Shown here: positions 34,503 through 44,426 of the stretch, one piece after another
Layout of the letters: every line of letters starts with the position of its first letter
Position numbering within the stretch: the first letter of the stretch is position 1
DNA from: Larkinella bovis
GTDB lineage: Bacteria; Bacteroidota; Bacteroidia; Cytophagales; Spirosomataceae
Length of the DNA stretch: 64,000 bases
NCBI RefSeq assembly: GCF_042655385.1
Contig: NZ_JBHSMA010000005.1
Span: 1-64,000 of the forward strand
Reading direction: 5' to 3'
Position numbers and translations under genes: made by a program
Notes under the pieces: generated by a model
The model's database searches: none
The model's input: the letters and a program-made list of their open reading frames with translations, nothing else
What the model was told of the DNA's origin: nothing

Positions 34503-36872
34503 ATGCTTCGCAACTACTTCAAAATCGCCCTTCGCGGCCTCTGGCGCAACAAATTATACACCGGTTTGAACACGGGTGGGCTGGCGATTGGGCTGGCGGC
34601 CTGTCTGCTGATGGTCCTGTATGTCGGCCACGAGTTTTCGTACGATCGTTTCCACCCGAAAGCCGACCGGATTGTTCGGGTAACGACGGTTTTGAAAACG
34701 CCCGAGTCGTCCTTGGCAATTGCGTCGAGTCCGGTGCCGCTGTCGGATGCGCTCAAACGCGATTACCCGGAGGTCGAAACCGCCGTGCGTCTGCTGCCTT
34801 CCACGGCGGTGGTTCGGCTGCGGGATCAGCTCCGGAAAGAATCCGACGTCTATTATGCCGATCAGGCGGTTTTCTCGGTGTTCTCCTGGCCGCTGCTGGC
34901 CGGCAATCCGGTTTCGGCGCTGGCCAATCCCAACAGTATGGTTATTTCCGAACGGTTGGCCCGGACGTATTTTGGAACGACGGACGTGCTGGGGCAAACC
35001 CTTGAAGTCAACCGGCAACGCTGCCGGATCACCGGCGTGATGGCCGATCTGCCGAGCAATACCGATTTGCCCGTGCAGGCACTGCTGGCGAAAACGTTTG
35101 CCGGCCCCCGCTCGTGGGTGGAAGACGATTTTCCGTGTTATACGTACGTCCTCTTCCGTGAGCCGCCCAATCTGGCGGATTTTGATAAGAAGCTGACGCA
35201 ACTCGCCGGGAAATATGCCAATCCCGAACTGAAAAAGATGGGCGCGGAGGGGTATACGATCCGCTTTCCGACGGAACTGCTGCAAGCGGTGCATTATCGG
35301 GAAGGCAAAATGGCCGACACGCCCAAGGGCAACCGGCAGTATGGTTATCTGTTCGCGTTTCTGTCGGTAGTTGTGCTGGCAATTGCGTTGCTGAACTATA
35401 TTAACCTGTTGATGGCCAAGGCAACCGAACGGGCCAAAGAGGTTGGAATCCGGAAGGCCAACGGTGCCCGGCGCAGTCAGTTGGTCCGGCAGTTTTTGGT
35501 TGAATCGGGCCTTCTGAGCGGTTTTTCGATTGCCCTGGCTGTCGGGCTGGTGCTGGTTGCCATTCCGGGTTTCAATGCATTACTGCAAATCCGTCTGGCG
35601 CTTTCCGGGGTCGAAACCCTGCGACTGGCCGGTTTTACGTGGCTCATAACCACCTTGCTGGGCGGTTTGTACCCGGCTTTTGTGCTGTCCGGGTTCCGGC
35701 CGGTCGAGGGGCTGAAAGGGCGTGGTCCGGCGTTCCGGCTGGGCGCCTATGGCAGAAGCGCGTGGCTGCGCCAATCGGTCATCGTCTTTCAGTTTGTGCT
35801 GGCCGTTGGCATGATCGCGGGTGTTTTGGTGATCCGGCGGCAAATGAACTTCCTGCAAAAGCACGATCTGGGTTTTACGAAAGAACGCATATTGAGCCTC
35901 TATCTGCCCGACGATTCGACGGCGCGGGCGGGTGCGGTGGCCCTGGCCAACAGCCTGAAAGGGCGTAGTGAAATCGACGGAGTAACGCTGGGTTCGGGTT
36001 TGTCGTTCGACGGGTTATTGCCGATGGCTTCGACCACCCTGCGTACCAACGGACGGAAACGCGAAATTATGAGCAATTACCTATTCGTGGACGATCAGTT
36101 TGTGCCAATGCTGAACATCCCATTGAAAACCGGCCGGAATTTCTCGTCGCAATCCCGGGCCGACCAATCGGGCGGTTTTCTGGTCAACGAGGCTTTTGTC
36201 AAAATGGCGGGCTGGAAAGAGGGCGTCGGGCAGTCGCTGGCGGGTTTTAATCACAAAGGAACCGTCGTCGGCGTGGTGAAGAACTTTCACTACCGGTCGC
36301 TGCATACCGTCATTGAACCCCTGGTGCTGGTCTACCAGACCGAGCCCGCCAGTAGTGTTATGCTCAAGGTAAAACCGGATCAGCTGGCCGTCGTGCAAAA
36401 AATCTGGCAGCAGCACTACCCGCAGCATCCGTTCGATTATGCCTTTCTGGACCAGTCGGTTGAGGGCCAATACCGTAAAGATCAGGTGATGATGAAAATT
36501 TTTAACGGGTTTGCCGCATTAACAATCGTGGTTTCGTGTTTAGGTTTGTTTGGATTTGTTACCTTTACAACCGGGCAACGAACAAAAGAGATCGGCATAC
36601 GCAAGATTCTGGGCGCATCCGTCGTTAACGTGTTGATATTGCTCTCCAAAGATTTTCTCAAGTTAGTTTTCATTGCCTTTTTCATCGCTGCACCGGTTGC
36701 CTGGTATGCACTGGATCGCTGGTTGCAGAATTTTGCGTACCGGGTTGGGTTGGAAGAATGGCTCTTTGTCGCAGCGGGCGGTCTGGTGATCCTGATCGCG
36801 TTGCTGACGATGTCGTTTCAGTCGATCAGTGCCGCCTTAATGAATCCAGTGAAGAGTTTGAAAAATGAATAA
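34503..36872 (+). CDS. Two-module FtsX/MacB-type ABC permease, array member 2
   Basis: 789 residues with the same eight-helix, two-module plan. It is set apart by ALLNYINLLMAKATERAKEVGIRKANGARR around motif 1, where most others have NFMNLATAR or NFVNLATAQ, and by motif 2 TKEIGIRKILGAS near residue 694. The C-terminus is LMNPVKSLKNE instead of SLRSE. I place it alone in its subgroup. The N-terminal LRNYFKIALRGLWRNKLYT and the EFSYDRFHPKADRI segment after TM1 are family hallmarks. Confidence 0.88.
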   Translation: MLRNYFKIALRGLWRNKLYTGLNTGGLAIGLAACLLMVLYVGHEFSYDRFHPKADRIVRVTTVLKTPESSLAIASSPVPLSDALKRDYPEVETAVRLLPSTAVVRLRDQLRKESDVYYADQAVFSVFSWPLLAGNPVSALANPNSMVISERLARTYFGTTDVLGQTLEVNRQRCRITGVMADLPSNTDLPVQALLAKTFAGPRSWVEDDFPCYTYVLFREPPNLADFDKKLTQLAGKYANPELKKMGAEGYTIRFPTELLQAVHYREGKMADTPKGNRQYGYLFAFLSVVVLAIALLNYINLLMAKATERAKEVGIRKANGARRSQLVRQFLVESGLLSGFSIALAVGLVLVAIPGFNALLQIRLALSGVETLRLAGFTWLITTLLGGLYPAFVLSGFRPVEGLKGRGPAFRLGAYGRSAWLRQSVIVFQFVLAVGMIAGVLVIRRQMNFLQKHDLGFTKERILSLYLPDDSTARAGAVALANSLKGRSEIDGVTLGSGLSFDGLLPMASTTLRTNGRKREIMSNYLFVDDQFVPMLNIPLKTGRNFSSQSRADQSGGFLVNEAFVKMAGWKEGVGQSLAGFNHKGTVVGVVKNFHYRSLHTVIEPLVLVYQTEPASSVMLKVKPDQLAVVQKIWQQHYPQHPFDYAFLDQSVEGQYRKDQVMMKIFNGFAALTIVVSCLGLFGFVTFTTGQRTKEIGIRKILGASVVNVLILLSKDFLKLVFIAFFIAAPVAWYALDRWLQNFAYRVGLEEWLFVAAGGLVILIALLTMSFQSISAALMNPVKSLKNE

Positions 36873-36889
36873 TCTGTACCGGGAGTCCA

Positions 36890-36964
36890 CGGATTTCAGG
36901 ATTTTACATGAGATGGCTACCGTATTTTTCTAATCGTTTCTATCCCCGTTAATCCTTAAATCGG
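36890..36964. repeat. Palindromic spacer with 10-base period
   Basis: GATTTCAGGATT (36892-36903) faces AATCCTTAAATC (36951-36962), 11 of 12 bases complementary. Successive ten-base steps resembling TAATCCGTTT are visible in the right arm. It lies just after permease 2 and before the small secreted gene at 37003. Confidence 0.45.
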
Positions 36965-37002
36965 CGAAACTCCGTTCAGCCATCCGACAACAGTAAACAC
37001 AC

Positions 37003-37596
37003 ATGAAAACAGCACTTACCCTCGCACTCTTAGGAATCAGCATGGTCGCCGTCGGGCAGGAACGCTCGTCCATTAGCCGGAACATCAGTGATAACGGAAA
37101 AACGTTGCGTATAAAGATCGACGTCGAACAGCCCAACCGGGAGATTCATTTCGACGAAGAATTCGACGCCACCGACATGAGCAAGGAGGAGAAAGACTAT
37201 CTGGTGAGCCATATCCAGGATTCGTTGGGGGTGCACATTGTTGTGAGTCCACCGCGCCCGCCCAAAGCCCCCGCGTTTTCCCGCAACACAAAACCGCCCC
37301 GGTACGAATCGGGAGAGGGGGTGACGTCTAGCCGGACCGTCGGAAACCGGTCGAAAAACGAGGACAACCAACTTCCTAAAAACGTGATTGTGGCGCCGGA
37401 CGGAACGCCCTATACGAAAACCGTCATCGAAGATCCTGAAAATAACCGCCTGAAACTCAAGTATGAATATAAGCTGGACGGCGAGGAGCACGTGTTCGAA
37501 CGAACCCTGAACCTGCAGGGGAAAAGTGAAGCCGAAAAACAACGCCTGATTACCGATACCGAACATGGTCTGGGCTTGTCCAACGCCCGGAAGTAA
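37003..37596 (+). CDS. Secreted, charged protein of unknown function
   Basis: 197 residues with a signal peptide (TALTLALLGISMVAVGQ, cleavage near residue 18). The mature part is very polar, with an acidic segment (FDEEFDATDMSKEEKDY), a proline-rich basic linker (PPRPPKAPAF) and a C-terminal domain with VIEDPENNRLKLKYEYKLDG. No family recognised. It is the only small exported gene directly among the early permeases and has its own strong terminator, so it may be an independent unit; a partner role to the permeases is speculation. Confidence 0.68.
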   Translation: MKTALTLALLGISMVAVGQERSSISRNISDNGKTLRIKIDVEQPNREIHFDEEFDATDMSKEEKDYLVSHIQDSLGVHIVVSPPRPPKAPAFSRNTKPPRYESGEGVTSSRTVGNRSKNEDNQLPKNVIVAPDGTPYTKTVIEDPENNRLKLKYEYKLDGEEHVFERTLNLQGKSEAEKQRLITDTEHGLGLSNARK

Positions 37597-37627
37597 GCGG
37601 AAAACCGGTTTTAACGGAACCGCCCCC

Positions 37628-37671
37628 AGAAAATCCCAACCGAAAGAACTCGCTTTCGGTTGGGATTTTCT
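37628..37671 (+). terminator. Hairpin terminator after the secreted 197-residue gene
   Basis: A perfect 19-bp stem (37628-37646 with 37653-37671) and six-base loop, followed by GTTTTC. The T-run is weak but the stem is very stable, 31 bases after the stop. Confidence 0.75.
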
Positions 37672-37808
37672 GTTTTCAGCCAACCGAAGAAGGGAATGGA
37701 TGGAAGATGAATGGCTTACAAATTCCTTGGCTACGCTGGGGTCTTTTGGCTGACCGTCTACAATAGTTTCATCGGATTGCAACGGCGGGCGATGAAAGGT
37801 GTCCTTGG

Positions 37809-37831
37809 AAAAAAGCCGGTCCTGAACCGGC
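37809..37831 (-). terminator. Orphan minus-strand intrinsic terminator
   Basis: Read on minus: GCCGGT, five-base loop, ACCGGC, then six T. It is a textbook terminator, but there is no minus-strand gene just upstream of it; the sequence beyond is the plus-strand permease at 37860. It may stop antisense transcription or be a relic of a lost gene. Confidence 0.6.
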
Positions 37832-37859
37832 CATGACACGTTTTAGACCTTCCTAAACC

Positions 37860-40325
37860 ATGCTTCAAAACTACCTCAAAGTGGCGCTCCGTGGTCTCCG
37901 GCGCGATCCGGTTTATTCGGCCATTCCCTTAACCGGTTTATCCGTAGCCCTCGCCTTTGGCCTGCTGACGTACGCCTTCATACGGCATGAATACGCCTTC
38001 GACCGGTTTCATGCCGACGCCGACCGCATTTACCGGCTCGAGTCGACCGATTTGTTTGATTTTGAAGGCAAGCCAAAACGGCATCCGCTCAACCTGTCGT
38101 TTTTCCCGGCGGAAGAACACCGAAGCCTTATTTTTCCGGTGGTTTTTGGTCTCGAAATCAAAGCACAAATGCCCGAATTTCAGGCCATAATCCGTCTGTC
38201 GGGGCTGCGCGAAAGCATCGTCAAATACGGAACGAATGCGGTCTATGAGAAGGCGGTTTTGCATACGGATGCCAATTACTTCACGTTTTTTTCGCTGCCG
38301 TTAACGATCGGACGCCCGGAGCAGGTGCTGGCCGGTTTGCACCATGCCGTGATTTCGGAACGGCTTCGGCAAAAACTGTTTGCCCATGCGAATCCGATCG
38401 GGAAGACGATTCATTATGACGGTCAGCTCTACACAGTTTCGGGAGTGATGCAAAATCCGCCTTCGAATACGGCCCTGAGCGCCGAACTGGTGGTGCGGCT
38501 GGAAAGCGATGCTTCCTACGCCGGACAACTCGAACGGCGGTATACTACCAGTAATGTCTACACACTGGGCAAGCTGAGTCCAACGGCTTCGGTGTCGCAG
38601 GTATCCGCCAGACTGGCCCGGTCAGGCCCGCTGCTTTTTAAGGAATTGATCGATAACCTGCTGAAACAGGCGTCTCCGGAGCAGAAAAGCCGCCTGGCCC
38701 ACCACCCGCTTCTCCTCACCATGCGTCCGTTACAGGATACGCATTTCTCGTTTTATGAACGCTGGAACCGGACGGTTTCGCCGACGAATGTGTACCTGCT
38801 GGTGTCGATCAGTGTGCTGATTCTGTTCGTTGCGGGGCTCAATTACATCATCATCGCCTTGTCGAAACTGGCGGGCCGCTTGCAGGAAGTGGGGGTTCGG
38901 AAAGTGGTGGGCGCGGCTCCGCGGCAACTGGCCGGGCAACTCTGGCTGGAAACCGTGTTGACCGTCACACTGGCAGCGGTGATTAGTCTGGTGCTGGCTC
39001 TTCTGCTGTTGCCGACGTTCAACGGCCTGACCGACCGGACGCTGACGGTTTGGGACGTGTGGCAAACCGGCAATCTGTTGGGGCTGCTGAGCATGGTGCT
39101 GGCCGTCAGCCTGATTGCCGGCGTCTATCCGGCTCTGCTGTTTGCCCGGTTTCGACCGACGTTATTGCTGGGGCAGAACCGGACCTACAAAATCAATCCG
39201 CTGGTGATTCAGGGGATGATGGGAACACAGTTCGTGCTGTCGCTCGTGCTGGTCATGGCGGCTCTCACCATGCACCGGCAGTTAAACTTTGTGCAGGAAA
39301 AAGAATTGGGGCTGACGAAAGAACTGGTATTGAAGATCAAAAACCTGGAACGGCTGGAAAAAGGCAGCGGTCCGCGGATTTACGAGCGGTTGTTGCGTTA
39401 TCAGACCACGAATCCGGATGTGCTGCTGGTGGCCAGCAGTGCCGGCGGTTTCGGCGAGGATGCGTTCAACCGCAACGGGACCACCATCAATGGGCAAAAA
39501 TACTGGGCGCTTCAGCAGGGCGTCGATTATAATTTCTTTCATTTGCTGGGCATCAAGCTCAAACAAGGGCGGCTTTTTTCGCCGGAATTCCGGTCGGATA
39601 CCGCGAAAAGCGTGAAAGCCGTCGTGATCAATGAAACGCTGGCGAAGCTGCTGGGAGAGGAACTGGTGTTCAATAAACCGGTGGAGACGCTCAATGGCCG
39701 GACCATCATCGGTATTGTCAACGATCATAATATCGAACCGCTGACGAAAGCCATTCAGCCCGCCTACTACAAACTGGAGCTGGGTTTCCAGGGCGTCTTT
39801 TACCTGAAACTTACCCCCGGCAATCTTTCGGCGAAAGTGGAGCGGATCGCCCGCGACTGGGCGAAACTTTCCGACGGACAGCCCTTTGAATACTCGTTTC
39901 TGGACCAGGATCTGGCGGCCCGTTACCAGGAGTACCGACGCTGGATGATGCTGACCCAGCTGGCTACCGGTATGGCGTTGCTGATTGCGGCTCTGGGCCT
40001 GTTCGGCCTGGCGGGCATTCAGGCGGTGAACCGGGTTCGGGAAGTTGGCATCCGGAAAGTGATGGGGGCGACGGTGGGGCAACTGTGGCTCCTGCTTAAC
40101 CGCCGGACGCTGGCGTTGGTGGCGGTGGCTTTTGCGCTGGCCATTCCGTTGTCAGGTTGGCTGCTGAACCGCTGGCTGGATGGGTTCGCCTACCGCATTC
40201 CGTTGAATTGGCCCATTTTTGCGCTCGCGGGCGGTTTGGGCTTCTTCGTGGCGCTGGCGGCTGTCAGTTACCATTCGGTCCGAACGGCGCTGATGAATCC
40301 GGTGAAGTCGCTGCGTTCCGAATAA
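37860..40325 (+). CDS. Two-module FtsX/MacB-type ABC permease, array member 3 (divergent)
   Basis: At 821 residues the longest and most divergent member. Around motif 1 it has AGLNYIIIALSKLAGRLQEVGVRKVVGAA, and motif 2 is VREVGIRKVMGAT near residue 726. The conserved SKDFLK after motif 2 is replaced by LNRRTLA. The N-terminal periplasmic domain contains an unusual HPLNLSFFPAEEH region. It still ends NPVKSLRSE and keeps the 96-residue C-terminal length, so it is the same family. It is the only array member whose 3' end meets a convergent gene (40373), and it lacks a heptamer-armed spacer on both sides. Confidence 0.86.
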   Translation: MLQNYLKVALRGLRRDPVYSAIPLTGLSVALAFGLLTYAFIRHEYAFDRFHADADRIYRLESTDLFDFEGKPKRHPLNLSFFPAEEHRSLIFPVVFGLEIKAQMPEFQAIIRLSGLRESIVKYGTNAVYEKAVLHTDANYFTFFSLPLTIGRPEQVLAGLHHAVISERLRQKLFAHANPIGKTIHYDGQLYTVSGVMQNPPSNTALSAELVVRLESDASYAGQLERRYTTSNVYTLGKLSPTASVSQVSARLARSGPLLFKELIDNLLKQASPEQKSRLAHHPLLLTMRPLQDTHFSFYERWNRTVSPTNVYLLVSISVLILFVAGLNYIIIALSKLAGRLQEVGVRKVVGAAPRQLAGQLWLETVLTVTLAAVISLVLALLLLPTFNGLTDRTLTVWDVWQTGNLLGLLSMVLAVSLIAGVYPALLFARFRPTLLLGQNRTYKINPLVIQGMMGTQFVLSLVLVMAALTMHRQLNFVQEKELGLTKELVLKIKNLERLEKGSGPRIYERLLRYQTTNPDVLLVASSAGGFGEDAFNRNGTTINGQKYWALQQGVDYNFFHLLGIKLKQGRLFSPEFRSDTAKSVKAVVINETLAKLLGEELVFNKPVETLNGRTIIGIVNDHNIEPLTKAIQPAYYKLELGFQGVFYLKLTPGNLSAKVERIARDWAKLSDGQPFEYSFLDQDLAARYQEYRRWMMLTQLATGMALLIAALGLFGLAGIQAVNRVREVGIRKVMGATVGQLWLLLNRRTLALVAVAFALAIPLSGWLLNRWLDGFAYRIPLNWPIFALAGGLGFFVALAAVSYHSVRTALMNPVKSLRSE

Positions 40326-40372
40326 GTGGTGGAGGGGTAAAGGCTCGGCTCTTACTCCTCTGCTCCGTTGGT

Positions 40373-41671
40373 TTATTTTATACCTGCTTCGGCCAGCAGC
40401 ACCAGCAGAACGTTTTGTAAGCCCAACAGACCCTTGTCGTTGAGCCACCATTCGTTCAGGGCGTGCACGTTGCCGCCGATGCCTCCGCTGCCGATCGTAA
40501 CGGCGGGAACACCCAGCGAAATAGGCGTATTGGCATTCGTTGACGAAACCTCCAGCCGGGGTTTGGCCCCCAGGTAGGTCGAAACCGCCATCGCCCGCTG
40601 AACGAGCGGAACCGTCGGTTCGGTTTTGCCCGAAGGCCGGTCGCCAATTTTCTTAACCTCAACGGTCAAATCCGGGCCGCTGCGTTTCAGGCTGTTTTCT
40701 TCCTTCAACGCCCGCTGAACGGCGGCTTGCAGCAACTGGTCGATGCCGTTCAGCCGCTCGGGGCTTTCGGAGCGCATATCGATTTCCATCCACGACTCAA
40801 ACGGAATCGCATTAACCGACGTGCCACCCCCGATGACACTGACGCTGTAGGTGGTTTTGATGCCCTGGCGGGTAAACGGATCGGCTTCGCTGCTGAAGTA
40901 ATGGATGGCTTTGCCCAGGGCGTGGTGCGGGTTCACAATGCCGAACGCACCGTACGAATGCCCGCCGGGGCCTTTGAACGTGATCCGGTAGCGATAAGAG
41001 CCCAGTCCCCGGTGAACGATGCCGCTGTAACCGGCCCCGTCAACGGAGATGCAGGCATTGATCTTCGAACCGTGCGTTTTAAAGAGGTGTTTCATCCCCC
41101 GCAAATCGCCCAATCCCTCTTCGCCGACCGTCCCGACAAACCAGACATCCGCGTCGGTTTCAATCTTCGCCTTTTCCAGCCCCCGCAAAACCGTCAGAAT
41201 GGCCACCAGCCCGCGGGTGTCGTCGCCCACGCCGGGCGCGTAGAGCGTGTCGCCCTTCTGTTTCACCTTCACGTCGGTTCCTTCCGGAAAAACCGTATCC
41301 AGATGGCCTTCAACCACCACGGTTTTCTTTCCGGAGCGGCCTTTGCGTTTCGCAATCACATTCCCGATTTCGTCGATCCAGACCGAATCCGCCCCGGCTT
41401 CTTGCAGCATGGCGGCATATTTCCGGGCTTTGGCTTCTTCCTTAAACGGGGGCGCCGGGATTTCGGTGAGGGTGATCAAATCCTGCTTCGTCTGCGGCTC
41501 CAGCTCCTGGAACGTTTGAAAAACCGTTTTAACCGCCGGTCGATTCGTCAGCGCCTTGATCTCGTCGGTATAGCGTTTGTCAATCGGGACGGATTCCTGC
41601 GCGTGCAGCAACGTGGTGGAGGAACAAAGAAGGAAACAGACAAAAAGAGCGGAATTGAGCCGTTGTATCAT
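40373..41671 (-). CDS. Exported M20-family metallopeptidase
   Basis: 432 residues with a signal peptide (FVCFLLCSSTTLLHAQ), start ATG at 41671. Zinc-site residues are visible: His123 and Asp125 in GHLDTVF, Asp150/151 in GVGDDTRG, Glu184 and Glu185 in VGEEGLG, and the late His in GNVHALNEW. GPGGHSYGAFG marks the dimerisation domain. It resembles PepT-like tripeptidases or aminoacylases; the substrate is probably a short peptide in the periplasm. It sits on the opposite strand inside the permease array and is divergent from member 4. Confidence 0.9.
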   Translation of the reverse strand: MIQRLNSALFVCFLLCSSTTLLHAQESVPIDKRYTDEIKALTNRPAVKTVFQTFQELEPQTKQDLITLTEIPAPPFKEEAKARKYAAMLQEAGADSVWIDEIGNVIAKRKGRSGKKTVVVEGHLDTVFPEGTDVKVKQKGDTLYAPGVGDDTRGLVAILTVLRGLEKAKIETDADVWFVGTVGEEGLGDLRGMKHLFKTHGSKINACISVDGAGYSGIVHRGLGSYRYRITFKGPGGHSYGAFGIVNPHHALGKAIHYFSSEADPFTRQGIKTTYSVSVIGGGTSVNAIPFESWMEIDMRSESPERLNGIDQLLQAAVQRALKEENSLKRSGPDLTVEVKKIGDRPSGKTEPTVPLVQRAMAVSTYLGAKPRLEVSSTNANTPISLGVPAVTIGSGGIGGNVHALNEWWLNDKGLLGLQNVLLVLLAEAGIK

Positions 41672-41853
41672 GAATGGGTGATGAAGAAAAACCGGGATGA
41701 TGGCCAAAAATAGTGATTTAAGCCTTATCCAAGGCTTTTGACCGGGTAAACTTATGCGCTCCGGAGCGTAGATTTTCGGATAGAACAGGGACTCTGGTGG
41801 GTGAGGATGATAACCTTAACTTTTTTTAACGTCCGTCCTTTTTCGGTTGTCCG

Positions 41854-41861
41854 TACCTTGG
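41854..41861 (+). promoter_or_regulatory. Candidate -7 box (TACCTTGG) of permease 4
   Basis: One base off TAnnTTTG, 24 bases before the ATG at 41886, and nearly the same as the box before permease 1. A 12-bp palindrome CGCTCCGGAGCG at 41757-41768 lies upstream and could be an operator. Confidence 0.35.
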
Positions 41862-41885
41862 AACCGAAAATCAAGGCAGAAAACG

Positions 41886-44264
41886 ATGCTACAAAATTAC
41901 CTGAAAATGGCCTGGCGCAGCCTGCGGAAAAACCGGGGGTTCAGCTTCATCAATATTCTGGGCCTGGCGGTCGGGATGGCCGTGGCCACGCTGATCGGTC
42001 TCTGGGTCTGGGACGAACTGACGTTCGACCGGTTTTACGAAAACGAAGCGAACCTGTACCGGGTGATGCTGAACCGCACGGCCAACGGCGAAACCACCAC
42101 CCAACCCAACGGCGCCTTGCCGCTGGGCGATGTGTTGCGAACCGAGCTACCGGAAATCAAACGGGTTGCTGAAAGTCTTCCCGCGACGATGCGGAGTGAA
42201 ACCGCCCTTCAGGCTGGCGAGAAAAAAGTCCTGCGAAAAGGCCAGCACGTAGGAGAGGACTTTCTGACGATGTTCCGGTTTCCGATGCGGGCGGGCACCG
42301 GACAGTCGGCCCTGCACGATCCGAACGCAATTGTCCTGACCGAACAAACGGCCCGGTCACTTTTTGGCGATACCGACCCCGTGGGGAAAACGGTTCGGAT
42401 TGATAATCAAGTTGATCTGAAAGTGAGCGGGGTGTTGAAAAAGCTGCCCGGCAACACCGCCTGGGATTTCGACTTCCTGATTCCGTTCCGGCACCTGGAG
42501 TTAACCCAGCCCTGGGTGCAGGCCAGCCGGACCAACTGGAACAACAACATGATCGAGTTTCTGATCGAACTGCATCCCAACGCCGACCGGGCCACTGTGG
42601 AGGCCAAACTGAAAGGCATCATCAAGCGGCACAATCCGGAATCAATCTTCGAAGCGTTTCTGCATCCGGTTTCGCAATGGCATTTATACGGCGAGTTTCA
42701 GAACGGAAAAAATACCGGCGGTTTCATTCGGTATGTGCGCTTATTCGGCATCGTGGCGCTGGCGGTTTTGCTGATTGCCTGTATCAATTTCATGAACCTG
42801 GCCACGGCCCGCTCCGAAAAACGGGCCCGAGAGGTCGGCGTCCGGAAGGCGGTCGGGTCGGTTCGGTCGCAGTTGGTCAGCCAGTTTCTGAGCGAGTCGC
42901 TGCTGACTGCGTTTCTGGCGTTCGGGCTGTCGCTGGGGCTGGTCGTGCTGCTGTTGCCGGTTTTTAACGAACTCACCCAGAAACAGCTTTCGTTTCCGGG
43001 ATTCCTGCCTGTCTTCTGGCCGCTGGCGCTGGGCGTGACGGTTGTGACGGGCGTGCTGGCGGGCAGTTATCCGGCTTTCTACCTCTCCGGTTTTAAGGCC
43101 GTGCGGGTGCTGAAAGGCCGTGTGCACGTCGGCCGGAGCGCCAACTGGCCGCGTAAAATTCTGGTGGTGGTGCAGTTTTCGATCTGTATCGCGTTCATCA
43201 TCAGTACCATGCTGGTTTATCAGCAGATTCAATATGCGAAAAACCGCCCGAGGGGCTACAATCCCGACCGGCTGCTGACGGTGTCGCTGACCAACGATCT
43301 GAACCGGAACTACGAGGCCGTGCGGAACGAGTTGCTGCGGTCGGGGGTGGTGGCGAGCGTCACCAAAGCGTCGAGTCCGGCCACGACGATAACGGGGGAC
43401 ACGCGGGTGGACTGGCCCGGTAAAGCCCCCGACGAAATCATGCGCCTGAACCTGATTGCGGCCACGCCGGATTATCTGCAAACGATGGGCATCAAACTGA
43501 CAAGTGGCCGCAATTTCAGTCCGAGCGGAGCCGATTCCCTCTCGGTGATTCTGAACGAAGCCGCCGTGCGGGCAATGCGTTTGAAGGAGCCGCTGAATCA
43601 GGAAATGCGCCTGGTTTGGGACCCCGGCCGGACGTTGCGGGTGGTGGGCGTGGTCGAAAATTCGATCATTGAATCGCCGTACGCACCCGTCCATCCGCTC
43701 ATCCTGCTGACCGGGCTTCCGTACGAAAACTACCTCATCTTCCGGCTGACGGCCGGGGTCGGCACGGCGCAGGCGCTGGCGCGGATCGAACCCGTTTTTC
43801 GGAAATTCAATCCGGCGTATCCGTTTGATTACCAGTTTGTCGATGCCGAATATAACCGTAAATTCAGACAGGAGGAATTGATCGGGAAGCTGGCGGGCGC
43901 CTTTGCCGTTCTGGCGGTTTTTATCGCCTGTCTGGGTTTGTTCGGGCTGGCGGCTTCGCTGGCCGAGCAGCGGACCAAGGAAGTCGGGATTCGGAAAGTG
44001 CTGGGAGCCAGCGTCACGAGTCTGTGGGGCTTACTGTCCCGCGAATTTGTGGGGCTGGTCATCGTGGCCTGCCTGCTGGCGTCGCCCGTGGCGGCTTATT
44101 TCCTGAACGACTGGCTGCAGCAGTTCGATTACCGCATCCGCCTGAGTGGCTGGGTGTTCGGGCTGGCCGGAGGGCTGGCGATTCTGATCGCCCTGCTGAC
44201 GGTTTCGTTCCAAAGCCTCAAAGCGGCCCTCTCGAATCCGGTGAAATCCCTGCGTTCGGAGTGA
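41886..44264 (+). CDS. Two-module FtsX/MacB-type ABC permease, array member 4
   Basis: 792 residues from the ATG at 41886; an in-frame ATG 13 codons earlier is rejected because family similarity begins at MLQNYLKMAWRSL. It belongs to the subgroup with ACINFMNLATARSEKRAREVGVRKAVGS at motif 1 (with members 5, 9 and 10). Motif 2 is TKEVGIRKVLGAS near residue 697. Ends NPVKSLRSE. Topology as in member 1. Its own candidate promoter and divergent neighbour suggest that a separate transcription unit begins here. Confidence 0.88.
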   Translation: MLQNYLKMAWRSLRKNRGFSFINILGLAVGMAVATLIGLWVWDELTFDRFYENEANLYRVMLNRTANGETTTQPNGALPLGDVLRTELPEIKRVAESLPATMRSETALQAGEKKVLRKGQHVGEDFLTMFRFPMRAGTGQSALHDPNAIVLTEQTARSLFGDTDPVGKTVRIDNQVDLKVSGVLKKLPGNTAWDFDFLIPFRHLELTQPWVQASRTNWNNNMIEFLIELHPNADRATVEAKLKGIIKRHNPESIFEAFLHPVSQWHLYGEFQNGKNTGGFIRYVRLFGIVALAVLLIACINFMNLATARSEKRAREVGVRKAVGSVRSQLVSQFLSESLLTAFLAFGLSLGLVVLLLPVFNELTQKQLSFPGFLPVFWPLALGVTVVTGVLAGSYPAFYLSGFKAVRVLKGRVHVGRSANWPRKILVVVQFSICIAFIISTMLVYQQIQYAKNRPRGYNPDRLLTVSLTNDLNRNYEAVRNELLRSGVVASVTKASSPATTITGDTRVDWPGKAPDEIMRLNLIAATPDYLQTMGIKLTSGRNFSPSGADSLSVILNEAAVRAMRLKEPLNQEMRLVWDPGRTLRVVGVVENSIIESPYAPVHPLILLTGLPYENYLIFRLTAGVGTAQALARIEPVFRKFNPAYPFDYQFVDAEYNRKFRQEELIGKLAGAFAVLAVFIACLGLFGLAASLAEQRTKEVGIRKVLGASVTSLWGLLSREFVGLVIVACLLASPVAAYFLNDWLQQFDYRIRLSGWVFGLAGGLAILIALLTVSFQSLKAALSNPVKSLRSE

Positions 44265-44267
44265 AGA

Positions 44268-44360
44268 CATAGGGCATAGGGTAGAACAAGAGCGGAAAGG
44301 GTCGTTACCAGTTCAGCCGCTCATTGCGCTCTCTATGCCCTTACGGGGCCATACCCTAAA
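44268..44360. repeat. Probable heptamer-armed palindrome, CATAGGG arm type
   Basis: Two exact CATAGGG units (44268-44281) begin three bases after the permease 4 stop. The right side has degenerate complementary pieces (CTATGCC, CATACCC) up to 44358. The core is GC-rich and without CTGACGC. It has the position and symmetry of the other elements but is more decayed. Confidence 0.42.
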
Positions 44361-44388
44361 AAAAGCATCCGCCCAGTGCGTTAATCGT

Positions 44389-44396
44389 TATCTTTA
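44389..44396 (+). promoter_or_regulatory. Candidate -7 box (TATCTTTA) of the PA14-OmpA gene
   Basis: Seven of eight bases match TAnnTTTG, 30 bases before the ATG at 44427. Weak evidence, supported only by the similar spacing of the other candidate boxes. Confidence 0.3.
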
Positions 44397-44426
44397 ATCC
44401 ATCGGGAATCTGATCGTTAAAGGACT

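Noticed and set aside
41721..41739. AGCCTT-ATCC-AAGGCTTTT hairpin as a terminator
   Set aside because: It lies between divergent genes, where no transcript would be expected to end, and the stem is only six pairs.
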